64,000 nucleotides of DNA, taken from positions 15,174,386-15,238,385 of the forward strand of contig JAJEKV010000003.1 of NCBI GenBank assembly GCA_021234155.1, written 5' to 3'. The position numbers and the translations under genes are program-made. The notes beneath the pieces are model-generated. The model saw only the letters and a program-made list of their open reading frames with translations. It made no database searches and was not told the DNA's origin. This DNA comes from Isoetes taiwanensis. Lineage: Eukaryota > Streptophyta > Lycopodiopsida > Isoetales > Isoetaceae. Shown one piece after another: positions 32,324 through 43,784 of the stretch. How positions within the stretch are numbered: the first letter of the stretch is position 1; the number at the start of each line of letters is the position of its first letter.

Positions 32324-33004
32324 TGAAGAAATCAAACAACAAGCACGTTAAATTTAAACATCTTCTATAGTCTATTCAAAGATAAAATTGCATAGACCAT
32401 AAGCAATACTTCATCATAGCAATGTCATAAATTTCCTTAACCTTCATCACTTCATCAAGTTCACAAGTCTTCAAGACTCAAATCATTCTCAATTTCATAT
32501 GTTAAGGTCATTAAACCAATAAACCAAATGATCATATAATAATATCTTCAAACCTTCGAACTGCTACAGTGTTTTTACTGTAGCCAAGGGATTGATCAAT
32601 TTTGACTACCTTCAAATCTTCAATTTGAATGATCGGATCTTCACCCCCTTAGCTCCTGCCTGCAATGCAAAAAACCGTCTAACTATCTATACTCCTTTTT
32701 CATTGTTATAGCACAGATCCGGCCGCTATGGCGGACCGATCGTGCCCCTTTGCATAAGCTTCCATTTCCGGCCAATTTAAAAAAGGCTTTCCCCCTTTAA
32801 ACGTTTTCGTGGCAATCTCCACTTAGGCTATTATCAATAATTTAACAGCTCGTAACCATTGAACTTGACCTTATGAGAATTCCATCATACCTTAGGTAAC
32901 CTTACATTTAACCTTGTAAATGAGTTCGTTGCTTCATGATTCTTTCAGATATGGTACCTGCATCTTCAAGATAATCCCATGATTATAACATGACCATTTC
33001 AACA
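32324..33004 (-). repeat. 5' LTR of the recent Copia
   Basis: 681 bp. Differs from 27288-27968 at roughly four sites (for example ccattcccgg/ccatttccgg and aacatctcg/aacagctcg). Confidence 0.95.
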
Positions 33005-33256
33005 GACCCCAAATAAAATTGTGTGCTACAGATGTTGGCTAGTGTACCTGCCGAGAGCTTATCGCCGGGATTAAAAAACCCCGCCCTTTCAGGTTTTCGA
33101 GGAAAAACCCTAGCGATAAAATCTCGGCAAGGAGCTTGGACAATGCAGGGCTGCTAAACGTTCCCACAAAAAACCCACGCTCCACAGAGAATACCGAAGT
33201 CGCGCATCACCCCTGGACCTGCACATCACCAATAGAAAAACCAATAGAGAAAAAAC

Positions 33257-33367
33257 CTCGAAAAGCGAGGGGCTGGTCATGCGTGCCACGCGACAAAAAA
33301 CAATATTTACATCTCGAAAAAGCGAGGGGCTGTTCACGCATGCCACGCGACAAAAAAACAACATTTA
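33257..33367. repeat. Two-copy tandem repeat, about 56 bp unit
   Basis: aaaagcgaggggctg, catgcgtgccacgcgacaaaaa and aatatttaca recur in order at 33263-33311 and 33319-33369 with a few changes. They lie in the fold-back insertion. No known role. Confidence 0.7.
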
Positions 33368-33408
33368 CAATAATATACACATTAAGAGAGGGTAGGTGGG
33401 AGTCAAGG

Positions 33409-33968
33409 GAACTGCTGAGAGAGGAGAAAACATCGATGAGAAGTCGATGAAGAACCTGCAAGAAATAGCGATCCCCAAACGAACCAGAGCCCTAGAAAAT
33501 GCATGCAATGCATGCATACATGGGACGGATGCATGGGCGCCCATTCGAGAATCTCGATCCGATGGCTCGGATCGATGGCATTCTCGAATAAGGGCTCGCA
33601 TGAAAACAGACAAAAGCTCCTGACAAAAAGAGAACTTCCTTATCAAAACGGGATCGAGGTCGAAGGTTGAAGGATGGCCAAAGAAGGGACAAGATCGGAA
33701 AAGAATAGGTCACAACATAGAAAAAGACGTCAAACTGGCAAACCAAGCAGGGAGAAGCTCCTCCCCTGCCTGGTATCAAAGAAAGAGAGCCAATGGAACT
33801 GCTGAGAGAGGAGATAACGCCGATGAGAAGTCGATGAAGAACCTACAAGAAATAGCGATCCCCAAACGAACCAGAGCCCTAGAAAATACATGCAATGCAT
33901 GCATGCATGGGATGGATGCATGCTCGCCCATTCGAGAATCTCGATCCGATGGCTCGGATCGATGGCAA
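33409..33968. repeat. Direct repeat pair with internal hairpin
   Basis: 33409-33578 and 33792-33968 are near-identical: ggaactgctgagagaggaga, cgatccccaaacgaaccaga, then a catgcaatgcatgcat palindromic run and ctcgatccgatggctcggat. The two differ by about ten substitutions and small indels. The hairpin arms gatccga/tcggatc lie inside the larger pair attcgagaat/attctcgaat. Confidence 0.75.
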
Positions 33969-34806
33969 AGTGTTGTCATAAATGCCAAATTTTTGGCAAA
34001 AGGACATTGCAACCAGCCCCTCTTACTGTCATAACTTCTCCAGGGCCATTTCAAACATGGGGCTTGATTTTATAGATCCAATAGATCTTCCCTCCTCAGC
34101 TCAGCACCAATTTATACTTGTGGGTACAGATTATTTTAGCAAATGGGCTGAAGCAGTTCTTCTGAGAGAAGCAAATGCCTACACCACATCAAGATTTTTT
34201 CATGAGAACATTGGTGCTCGATTTGGGATCCCTTTTAAAATTATCTCTGATAGGGGAAGTCAATTCATGAACCAAACTATTGCCTTGTTGCTAGCTACTC
34301 TAAAGGTCAAACACACCAAAAGCTCAGCATACTATCCTAAAGGTAATGGTCAAACTGAGTCAACCAACAAGGTTTTGAAGTCAATTCTGAAGAAAACCAT
34401 CAGCATTTTCAAAAGAGATTGGCATTTGAAGCTTCATGATGCATTATGGGCATATAAGTCCACCATTAAAGCTTCTACCAAATACACACATTTCGTCCTG
34501 GTTTATGGCATAGAATCTGTGGTGCCAATTGAGTCTGAGCTCCCATCACTTAGATTGGCCCATCAAATAAATTTAGAAATGGATGTTGCACTAAAAGAAA
34601 GATGTGTAAGGTTGATGCAGTTGGAAAAACACAGATATGAAGCTGAGAATGCAGTTATGATAAAAAAAGCCAAAGATATAGCAGCATTTAAAGCTGCTCA
34701 CAAGCTCCAAGGCACACTCAAATCAGGTGAACTGGTTTTAAAATGGAAGAAGGCAAGGGAAGACATAGCAGCAAAGTTTGAGAATCTTTGGGAAGGGCCT
34801 TTTGTA
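33969..34806 (+). pseudogene. Tat-like integrase, catalytic core and C-terminal part
   Basis: It resumes with AKCCHKCQIFGK (Cys pair of the zinc finger). It has a frame change near 34035 before SNMGLDFIDPIDLPSSAQHQ (first catalytic Asp), IISDRGSQFMNQ (second Asp), YYPKGNGQTESTNKVLK (Glu), LHDALWAYKSTIKASTKYTH, and the C-terminal GELVLKWKKAREDIAAKFEN with LWEGPFV. The core frame is open for over 250 codons. No chromodomain follows, as expected for Tat. It stops where Copia sequence begins (YDETFSP). Confidence 0.9.
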
Positions 34807-35163
34807 TGACGAAACCTTCTCACCAATTGTAAAAATGACAAGTGTTAGGATGCTAATTGCTTTAATGCTAAAATGGACTAGTATTTTGTTCAAATCCTTT
34901 GAACAAAATACTAGTCCATGAGCCTTTGTTCCTTTAAGGTATCTAAGAATTCATTTTGCAGCTAGCCAATGACCTTTTCCAGGATTATGACAATATCTAC
35001 TGAGCAAATTAACATTGTAAGCAATATCAGGTCTTGTGCTATTTGCTACAAAAAGTAGACATCCAATTAGTTCCCTATAGGGAATATTCTCCATGTCACG
35101 AATTTGCTCATTTGTTTTAGGACACATTTCATTTGAGATCTTGCTGCCAGTGTTACACGACAA
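34807..35163. pseudogene. Rearranged Copia fragments around a palindrome
   Basis: 34807-34872 reads plus-strand YDETFSPIVKMTSVRML (start of Copia RT). It jumps straight to the RNase H piece HGLVF, which immediately inverts. 34898-35163 then reads minus-strand, running from GLVF back through PGKGHW, STRPDIAYNVNLLSRYCHN and IPYRELIGC to SKISNEMCPKTNE. The same Copia family is present in normal order at 36455-37286. The segment is a deletion plus an inverted copy. Confidence 0.8.
34873..34919. repeat. Perfect 22-bp inverted repeat with 3-base loop
   Basis: atggactagtattttgttcaaa, three bases tcc, then its exact complement. It marks the joint of a head-to-head Copia inversion. Confidence 0.9.
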
Positions 35164-36240
35164 AAAATTTTCCTTAGAAACAATCCCTGCCCGCGTGTTG
35201 ACGCCGACTAGCTACCACCCACACCTTGGATATCGGATCCCCGGCGCTAGTCTTATCGGCTTGCTGCTAAGAGATTACTCCCACAAGCCCGGATTCCTGT
35301 AGAGAATCCCCCAAGAGTTCAACACCTTTCAGATGCTTCACCTTGACCAATCCTTTGCAGTAATCAACTGCTCTGTGACCATTTACACAGCCTTTGGCTG
35401 CAATCAGACCTTATGGGTCTAGTGCTGGTCCGACTCCTGGCAGTATGAGACTGCTTTAAAGCCACACTAACAGATTCGGAATCCACTTCCAAACCCAGAA
35501 CCTGGTCTATGAATCCTACAGCAAATGGTTTTGGCAGAATTGGCTTCCAATCTCAAGAACCCGGTTCATCTATGCTGCTCGAATTCCATCCCTAGACTTT
35601 ATAGAACTCTTCTTTGAGTTCACAGGCAGTCTTGCATGTCTAAAACCGGCCAGATCAGGCCCTTATTCGACCCAAATCCAAGCTCTGGAGCTCCACTTGA
35701 AGATCTGGCAGCCGGAATTGTCTCCACGATTCGTTTCTCTGATTTCATATCAGACTAAAAGACCCATCGAACCATTTAACGCCAAGTGTCACTTTAATGT
35801 TTAATTAAAAACCATAGCTAACATTTTCATCTAACATTTAAATGACATTGGCCCTAGGGCCTATACAACCTACATTAACATTAATGTCTAATGTTAATCA
35901 TGCAGGCCTACAAGTCCTCTGCCCCGGCAATCCCTGCTAGCCCTTGCCGTGCTAATATTAATAATATTAGCACCCCCTAGTGGACCATTACCCGCCGCTA
36001 GCCTTTATTACCATTTACCCTGCATCTCGTCACCGTAGACTGATTACAGTCAACACGGCCCATTAAATCACAACTGCCTGGCAATCGCGACCAATAGTAC
36101 CCCCGTGCTCATGGACGTCCGTCAAGGGCCCGATTTCGGCTATGCCCTTGGGAGCACCTGTAACAGCCAGGTACAATCGGCATATTACCTGGATTGCAAT
36201 GTTGCATATTAAATCTTTCTAACTATAATGCTAATCATGA
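35164..36240. other. Unclassified sequence separating Copia fragments
   Basis: About 1.1 kb with no convincing ORF. It has short palindromes (gctaatattaataatattagc at 35951-35971; taacattaatgtctaatgttaa near 35876), and separates two pieces of the same Copia family. It could be an LTR or a non-autonomous element. The right edge near 36162 has tgtaacagcc, but no second copy exists in the window to define the ends. Confidence 0.4.
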
Positions 36241-37286
36241 GAATGTTAAGACAGGTCAAAGAGAGGATAAAGGAAATCAAATGAGGACTGTACTGCACCT
36301 CAAGCTGCATCTGTTCAAGAAAAGAATGCAGAAATACCGAAGAAGAAGAAGTGAGGGCCAAAGATTGAGAATGAAGCAGCTATTGATACTACACAATACG
36401 GAAGAGAAGATCAAGGCAGAAGTAAATAGTTGAGACCAAAAAAAAAGGGGTCTTAATTATGATGAAACCTTCTCACCAATTGTAAAAATGACAAGTGTTA
36501 GGATGATAATTACTTTAGCAAATGCACTTGATTTAGATCTGCACCATATGGATGTACAAACATCATTTCTAAATGCAAAGTTACAAGAAGAAATTTATAT
36601 GAGACAGCCCCCAGGATTTTCCAAAGGAGATAACAAAGTATGGAGACTCAAGAGAGCAGTTTACGGGCTAAAACAATCTCCATGAGAGTGGTACAGATGT
36701 ATGAATTCATATTTACAAGAGCAAGGCTTTACAAAGTTACAAAATGATAGAAATCTATACATGCTTAAACAGGGAGATGCATTTTGTATAGTGGCCTTAT
36801 ACGTAGACGACTACATCATGGCCGCAAGTAACATGGAGACAATGAATAAGTGCAAAGATATTCTCAAAAACAGATTTAAAATGAGTGATTTGGGTGAACT
36901 ACTTAAATTCTTGGGTGTGGAAGTCAAACGTGACAGAAAATTGAAAGTTCTGGCACTTTCTCAGACTCTAAACATTGATGGCATATCAGAAAGATTTAAT
37001 ATGCAACATTGCAATTAACACACCGATTGTACCTGGCAACAAGATCTCAAATGAAATGTGTCCTAAAACAGATGAGCAAATTCGTGGCATGGAGAAAATT
37101 CCCTATAGGGAACTACTTGGATGTCTTGTAGCAAATAGCACAAGACCTGATATTGCTTACAGTGTTAATTTGCTCAGTAGATATTGTCATAATCCTGGGA
37201 AAGGTCATTGGATAGCTGCAAAACGAATTCTTAGATACCTTAAAGGAACAAAGACTCATGGACTAGTATTTTATTCAAAGGGGTAG
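36241..37286 (+). pseudogene. Copia reverse transcriptase - RNase H fragment
   Basis: A frameshifted linker is followed by YDETFSPIVKMTSVRMIITL, HHMDVQTSFLNAKLQEEIYM, RAVYGLKQSP (then a TGA where W is not expected), CIVALYVDDYIMAAS (catalytic YVDD), LGELLKFLGVEVKR, IPYRELLGC with a small deletion, STRPDIAYSVNLLSRYCHNP, and AAKRILRYLKGTKTHGLVF. It is cut after FYSKG. At least three stops or frameshifts occur. It is related to, but distinct from, the recent Copia. Confidence 0.88.
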
Positions 37287-38277
37287 TCTCATAGGGTGAT
37301 TCCATGAGATTGTATATCGGAAGGCTACAATCACGCCATAGCATGTTTCAACCTATCTGCAAAGTGTGCACAGGAGGGGCAGATGGAGTGAACTACCCTA
37401 GCCATTGTTCTATGCCAGGCAACGTCATTTGATATCTCTGTCTATTGTTATCCGGAGGCCTTGACCGTCAGCTGACCCCCTAGAGCCTGAGCCCAGGGTA
37501 GAGCCATTATTTATGGTATATTGCTTATGTTATCTTGTCCTTGTATTGCTATTTATATCAAGATGGATGGATCACCTTCGTGGTGGTATATTATATATTA
37601 TATATATTGTGTATGATTGCTAGGTGCTAACACGTATGTACGCTTCCACTGTATAAGATTTCCATAGAGGACGTGGAACGAATGATATCTCTGTGTCCTT
37701 CAGCCGGACACTTGGCCATCCCAAATGGTCTGAGTTAGACGGAGGGTGGGGTAATCGTCTGAAAGCATGAAGTAAAGTGTGCTGGAGCTTTGGTGAACGG
37801 TATGATTATCGGAAGCTGACCTCCAACGAATGATGCATTAGGGAGACAAACAATATACCCACTCACAATGGTCATCCAAGGGCGAGCGTGAAAGTTCTTG
37901 TGAACAACATTCCAAATATAGGGAATTTGAATGGACACTTTGAACAAGGTAGGTGCCCAGTGAATATCTCACGAAAGAGAATGTGCTCTGGATTTAGTAC
38001 TGTGTGTATATCCCGAGGAGTAGCTCCTCGTTGCTATATGCATACTAGGACCAATAAATGGTGAAGGATAACAACAAAAAGAAAGGGTGTATAATAGAAC
38101 TTTTAGTTCACAGTCCGTATGAACACGGAAATAATGAAGATAAGAGTTCCTATACTAGACATTAAACATGTCCACTAGGAACTTAGGACGGCATCTCTTA
38201 CTGTGGAATTTGTGACTAAAGCTTGAGGATCAAATCGAACTAGGGTTAGAGAGTTGAAAAAGTGTGGTGTCAAATCC
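37287..38277 (+). repeat. Diverged chromovirus-type LTR end and flanking debris
   Basis: 37320-37740 follows the last third of the chromovirus LTR (44890-45330): acctatctgcaaagtgtgcacaggaggg, tgttctatgccagg, atggatggatcaccttcgtggtgg and cgtggaacgaatga...tgtccttc. Similarity is patchy, with larger indels. It therefore belongs to an older member of the same LTR family. The remainder to 38277 has no ORF and is cut by the LINE. (The homology blocks are quoted in part only.). Confidence 0.55.
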
Positions 38278-40215
38278 ACAACATGTATATGGTACACTTT
38301 TTTGTTCCTAATTACCGAGGCTGAGAATCTTCGTAATGCTAAGCTATTATTAGACACATTCTCCTTAGCATCAGGAGTTCTTGTAGGGTGGCCGATGACA
38401 CTTTTTTGTTCCTAATTGCCGAGGCTGAGAATCTTCGTAATGCTAAGCTATTATTAGACACATTCTCCGTAGCATCAGGAGTTCTTGTAGGGTGGCAAAA
38501 ATGTACAGCTTTGTGGACGTTGGACAGTCACATCCCTCCCTGTATTTTGGACTATCCATGGAAGATTCTTCTGCATGGCAATACCACAAAGTTGCTTGGT
38601 ATCCCAGTTGGAATTCACCTCTGTGCTTCAGATGCTTGGGATGAAATCATTAGTGGGTTGCAAAAGCACTTGTTTTGGTGGAATACAGCTAAACTGTCCA
38701 TGCCCGGTAGAATCACTGTGGCTAAATGTGTTCTTCGTAATACTCATGTCTACATGGCGTCTGCTCTATTAGCTCCAGCAAAGATGGAGGAGATTGTGCG
38801 TGACGTCGAAAATTTTATTTGGGGTGGAAATGAGTTAGGAGTGATGGTCAAGGTAGCTTGGGCGAAATGCATTAGACCTAAGGCAGCTGGTGGTCTTGGT
38901 ATGTTGGATTTTCACCTCCAGAGCAAGGTGATGATATCAAAGTTTATTTGGAGGATTTTCATTGGTAAGGATGATTCTCTTGGCCTGAGGTTGTTGGTGC
39001 AGTCGATTCAGCATTGTCTCCCATTTCATAAGGCCACCATTAAGCCCCTCCTTCCTTGGGCTTTGCTTTATCATATGCATCTGTATCCTAATGCTTCTCC
39101 CTTTCTAAAGGGGTTGTTTGTTTGCTTGGGACACCGCCGTCTCTTTTTCCATATTAATCCCGAGACATGTCTTCAGTTGTCCACTCCATGCTGGTGGATT
39201 CCTTTGCAGGACACTCCAGAGAATGTGCGTCTAAGTGTGATTGTTCATCCAAAGACACAACGATGATGGATAGCCGTTGGTGTAAGCACTATTGCAGCTT
39301 GGTATGAGTCTGGTCATCTCATGTCATGGGAAGCATTTAGAACAAAGTTCTTGTTGTACATATGGGGACGTATAACTGAATCATATTGTTTGCATTGTTG
39401 CCACAGGATTCTGATCCACAGATTGAGGTAGTCGTATGGGGTTGCCATTAGGATATCCAGCCAGGGCGGTTTGTGTCTTATGTGTATAAATTGCTTTTGC
39501 ATTCTGAAACCTTGCCTCCATCTAATAGGTGGCATCTTCAGGTCCCTCAATCACAATGGAAAACTATTTGGATATGAGTATGGGATAAGCTGCTTCATCC
39601 CAAAGTAGTAGTTTTGTGGTGGCAAGTGATCCATAGATGCCTCAGAGTCAACAGGTTGGTTCATAAAATGGATAATCGGATTTCAGAGCTTTGTCCTTTA
39701 TGCCTGCAAAGGGTTGAGAGTATTGAGCATTGTTTTTTCTTGTGTGAGCGGCTTCGGCATGCATGGTCTTGGTTGTTGACCCTATTTGGCACGTCTCGAT
39801 CTAGCCAGCAAATTTTGCTTGCTATCTATCCTGATGCTTGGCCCAAACTACGGAAACGAGCTTTTCATCTCGCATGTGGCTGGTTTTTATAGTCAATCTG
39901 GAAGAGAAGGAGGTTGTTTATCTTTAAGGGCGTAGATACTGCAGATGAGATTGTTCTTCAGTGGGCGCAAAATAAAATTGTTATGGCTTACAATTGTTCT
40001 TCTCTTGATCAGGAGAAGAAAGTACTGATCTGGCATACGTACCTTCAGATTCATTATTTTGCATAGGCAGGTGGTTGTGCTCAGTTGGATCGGTTTGTCC
40101 ACTAGGGTTATAATCCTGTCTTTGCATTTTATGTTGCTCTAGTTCTTACTTGGTGAATAAAGCCTGTCGTCCTTGAAAAAAAAAAAAAAAAACAAAACAA
40201 CATGTATATGGTACA
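38278..40215 (+). mobile_element. 5'-truncated L1-type LINE with poly-A tail and 19-bp target duplication
   Basis: acaacatgtatatggtaca occurs at 38278-38296 and 40197-40215, a textbook LINE target duplication. The insert (38297-40196) ends in a 17-base A run preceded by aataaa (40155). Its first about 200 bp are duplicated: ttttttgttcctaatt...gtagggtggc at 38298-38391 recurs at 38401-38495. It holds only the end of ORF2. It lies inside the older LTR debris. Confidence 0.95.
38388..39892 (+). pseudogene. LINE ORF2 C-terminal part (reverse transcriptase end and zf-RVT)
   Basis: The frame starts at the RT active site (ADDTFLFLIAEAENL), continues with LLLDTFSVASGVLVGWQKC, the thumb KLLGIPVGIHL, FWWNTAKLSMPGRITVAKCV, VENFIWGG and KAAGGLGMLDFHLQSKVMIS, and stays open to 39264 (292 codons). 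After stops and frame changes, the zf-RVT domain appears at 39614-39892 (VVLWWQVIHRCLRVNRL, CPLCLQRVESIEHCFFLC, HAWSWLLTLFG). The endonuclease and most of the RT are missing, so it cannot move. It is better preserved than the LINE at 8776-15185 and from a different subfamily. Confidence 0.9.
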
Positions 40216-43200
40216 AGATAAACGAGTTGAGAGAATATGTTTGCGGCAACAAGAAGTTGAATTTTTTTGGTGGATAATATCATCCACTATATTGTTATAC
40301 GGGAGCAGATTATAATTACATTAGACGAGAAGACTATACATGGAAAAACACATGTATTAGAGTTGTAGGTAGTGAAGATTGAACAATACGGTCAGCAAGC
40401 ATGAGCATAGCTATGTGGCTATGTCAAACAATCACATATGACTCTAGACTTAGGATTGGCTCACACATGTTACTATATCACATAATAACAAGGTAGCGGT
40501 TGTGGATGTTGGATGTATTTAGTAGTATCAAATACTACATTATTAAGGATATCAAGGATGTCGACTGTGACATTCAGATGTATGTCATATTGGAAGATAG
40601 TAGAATATTCACACAAGGCGAGTAAAATGTTACTTGACAAGATTTAAAGAATAAGCATAATGATATGCTTATATATGAAGAAATTGGGTTAGGTATGATC
40701 TACCAGAGATAAGTATTCAAGTTATCCCAATAGTTGGATTTGACTATCTTAGATACACCGTACTAAGGGATATAAAAAGAGTTTAAGTCAGGAAAAATAG
40801 CTAGAGTAAGTCTAGCATATACGGTGATGTTACATTCAAAAACATCCGGAGGATGGTTGGAATAGAATTGAAATAACAGATAATGGGAATTTGACTCAAG
40901 GTTGTAAATACCGATGAATTAAACCAACATTATAAGCTGAGAGTATCTATTGGGTTTTGGGATTAACAAGATGTACAAAATTCACGTCCAATAATGGAAG
41001 AAGAGAAGGACGGTGACTTTGCCAATTATACCTTTAGGGATAACTGACAAGAGGGCAATATATAGCAATTCCAAGTCCCAAGAAGTGTATAGAGTAGAAT
41101 GGGTGAGATTATATAGACCAATAGTCCATATATCATAAGAGTTACCCTACTCACGGGGAGCAATTCTAGACCCCGAAGTAGAGGCTGGAGGATCCCTTGC
41201 CTTGAGGTATACACCTCGTATGGAGTATGACTTTAAGACTCTTAAGGGGGTAAAGAGTTGGATAACCATATGGCGTTTACTAATGAAGGCTCGAACATAG
41301 AGGTTTTCTATTATGAGATTGAGGGTTTAATGCCTCTGTCTCATTATGAGGGGGCCAAAGACGACAACATTTAAAAACCAATCAAAAGTTGAAGTGTTGA
41401 CACGATAACTTAAAAAAGATAATTGTGACAAAACATGGTTGATATTGGGAACACAAAGGATATTTAGGTGAAGGAACCTTTAGAAAAGCTCTTCGACTAG
41501 GGTAGTGCCCTTTGTAATTATGGCATAATCCCGTGGAGAGGATCATAGTTTATGTATAGGATTGAAGTACTATAAGGCACTAAAGGAATGGTTGAAGTAT
41601 CTGGGGACCCTATCAAAATGTAGGTAGCATATATACAATTCCAACATAGAGTTGGCCACTGTTCATTTGGGAAGTCGGTGGCTCAGCCACATCATAAAGG
41701 CACATGGGAAATGGGTTTTGTTTCAAGGAACTACCAAGGTCACACTTTAGCTAAGTTAGAGCAGAGCTCTAGTATTGTGGGATGAGGACATATGCTTATT
41801 ATGTACGTACCGTATACACATACGATAAACATCTTGGTGAGGTAATCTATGTAGTGACTGTAACCCAAACTTATCGATGAAGGGTATGGAGTATGTATGG
41901 AATGTGCAGACAACAATCAATCCGTTGCATGTTAAGGTAGGATGTTGCAGTTGGCACTTGAAATAAATGTCAACGGGCAATAGAATAAAGCTCAAGATGA
42001 TGGGGTTGAATAGTACAATAGTACAATTCCAGGATGAATAGCGAATAGCAGTTACCTACTAGAAGCTTGAATATGTCTTGCATAGACACCGAAGACTAGA
42101 TCTCCCACACGATCCTTGCTTAGATCAGGCAGAGGTGAACTCCATGGGTTACAGGAGGTGTAAGTTAGAACATATAGGGCTCGAACATCGATACAAGCTG
42201 GGTAGCAGGAAAATAATCGCCCGGGTTATATCAGACGTAGGTATTTTAGGAATATTTCTAGGTAACTTACAATTCTTACGAAGGCTTACTCAGTAACTTA
42301 AGGCATTATTATAGCTTATATGAGGATGACAAGTCATTTGTAATGCCACAACAGCGGCATGACGTCATGACAAAAGAGCCCAATGACTAATATTTCTCGG
42401 GTGTATGACAACGTTGAAGCATAGCCCCCCAACGTATGGGTTAAAAGACATAAGGAAAAATCTAACGCATATCTGTAACCTCAGGACATAGACATTTATA
42501 TAATACAACATATAATAGTGGTTTAGAAGCCAACAAGAGGGTTAAAGAGTATCTGAAGGAGTAAAGGTTGGTGACCCTAAGGAATAAGGCTCACAATGAA
42601 AGGGTTAATTGGATATGTTGTGTTACGTGTACAGTCGATCAGTAATGTTGAAATTAATAAGCAACATGTTTCAAGGGTCGGGGTAACGAAAATCGACCAT
42701 GGACGTAGAAAACATATTAAAGAAGAAGATAAAGGACTACTATTCATTAGGTGTAGGCCGAGGGTGCTCTCTACCAACAGGCGAGGAGAGATGTCTATGT
42801 CGAAAGGTGGCAAGGGGTTTCAAAATCCTTCAAAGATTTAATACGTGGCTTAGGGGGAAAGAATTTCAATTTCTAGAACAACATGGTGGATTGAATTCAC
42901 CAAGAAGCTTTTTTAATAGGAGGCCCCTCGTGAGAGGTTCTTAAGTGGTACTATCCTTTGGGATATTCACATAATCCCTTGGAATATATGTAAGTTCATT
43001 TATGGAGCTTAATGATGCTTAGGCGCTAAAGTAATGGTTGGAAAACACTTTGCCCCAAGCATATCTAGATACCCTAGAAGGAGGTGACTAGTCAACAATG
43101 GTTGGATGCCATTGGACCGTTACGGTAGAACAACTCCAAAAGAGGGTAGGCCACCGTCAATTTGACAGGCGTGTGGCGCAGACAAATAATCACGGCCATA

Positions 43201-43784
43201 TAGGCAGTGATGTTTGGCACAAAATAATACTAAAGTTTGTATTCTAGATAAATTAGATTAAAGTATTGACATTGTTGTGGGGGTTTTAACACAAACATGC
43301 ACTATGTGTTACAGAGTATGTATCGTGATCTGGGGGAGTGATCCATAAAAGGAACACGACCATTGAGAAGAAGCACGGAAGGGTGATAGGATTAGAGAAA
43401 TCCAAACCCATGGTCTAGAGGGGTGCTGCATGGCAGTCCCTAGCCAGTTGGGCCCAAGAGAGATCCGCTCTCTGGGAAGTGAGACGAGTCAAAACTTGGA
43501 CACTAAAGAACATAGCGTTAGCTATGGTTGTCTCTATGAATTTTACTCAACCCCAGTATATAAAGTCAAGGCATAAGATAAAGTACATCAATGTAATATA
43601 GATTAAGTCATGGCAGGGCTGAAAGAAATTTTCTACTAAGGCATGTGCTAGGGGAAAAATATTTGAGCATCTATGCTGGAAATTTCGGTACTTCTAGTGG
43701 CTATATAATTTTGTATAACTTATAAATATAGCTTTATAATTACATAATAAGTAATTAACAGAAAGTTGATCTTTTCAATAAAGT
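40216..43784. other. Old LTR-element debris without ORFs
   Basis: No protein domain is recognisable in any frame. The stretch 43120-43450 matches 57072-57320 closely (agagggtaggccaccgtcaa, cgtgtggcgcagacaaataa, ggcatggcagtccct), so both belong to the LTRs of one older element into which the big chromovirus inserted. A weaker relative lies at about 41590-41710 (gttggccactgttcatttgg, cagccacatcataaaggcac). The last about 300 bp before 43785 is AT-rich. Confidence 0.5.

Larger units (their letters stand above)
27288..33004 (-). mobile_element. Nearly intact Ty1/copia retrotransposon, recent insertion
   Basis: The exact 5-bp target duplication gaccc flanks it (27283-27287 and 33005-33009). The two 681-bp LTRs differ at only about four positions by eye, so insertion was recent. 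On the minus strand the order is 5' LTR (right), Met-tRNA primer site, gag-pol, polypurine tract, 3' LTR (left). Coding is complete apart from one frameshift (near 29340) and one nonsense codon (TGG to TAG near 28529). It sits within the fold-back insertion and is the youngest event on this side of the window. Confidence 0.95.
27119..33968. mobile_element. Unclassified fold-back insertion, itself split by a Copia
   Basis: It interrupts the Tat integrase between DCYNA and KCCHKC. Non-Copia parts are 27119-27287 and 33005-33968. The start, attctcgaataacggctcg (27122), recurs at 33581 (attctcgaataagggctcg). The end block (33409-33578) recurs at 33792-33968. The structure therefore looks like a long copy followed in tandem by a 388-bp short copy with the same ends. 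Near each right end is attcgagaat, the inverse of the left-end attctcgaat, plus a hairpin gatccga-tggc-tcggatc. There is no coding sequence I recognise and no convincing target duplication. The class is unknown. Confidence 0.5.
16625..34806 (+). mobile_element. Tat-like Ty3/gypsy retrotransposon, interrupted by two large nested insertions, 3' end missing
   Basis: The order is LTR (16625-18077), tRNA primer site, gag, protease, a plant-type RNase H, RT, gypsy RNase H, then integrase split between 26691-27118 and 33969-34806. The interior is broken at 19194-23973 by a minus-strand LTR element and at 27119-33968 by a composite insertion. The integrase runs into Copia sequence at 34807, so no 3' LTR is present. 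Protease and RT features (LLDGGSPLNVM; no chromodomain; an extra RNase H) place it in the Tat side of plant Gypsy rather than with chromoviruses. Frameshifts make it non-functional. Confidence 0.8.
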
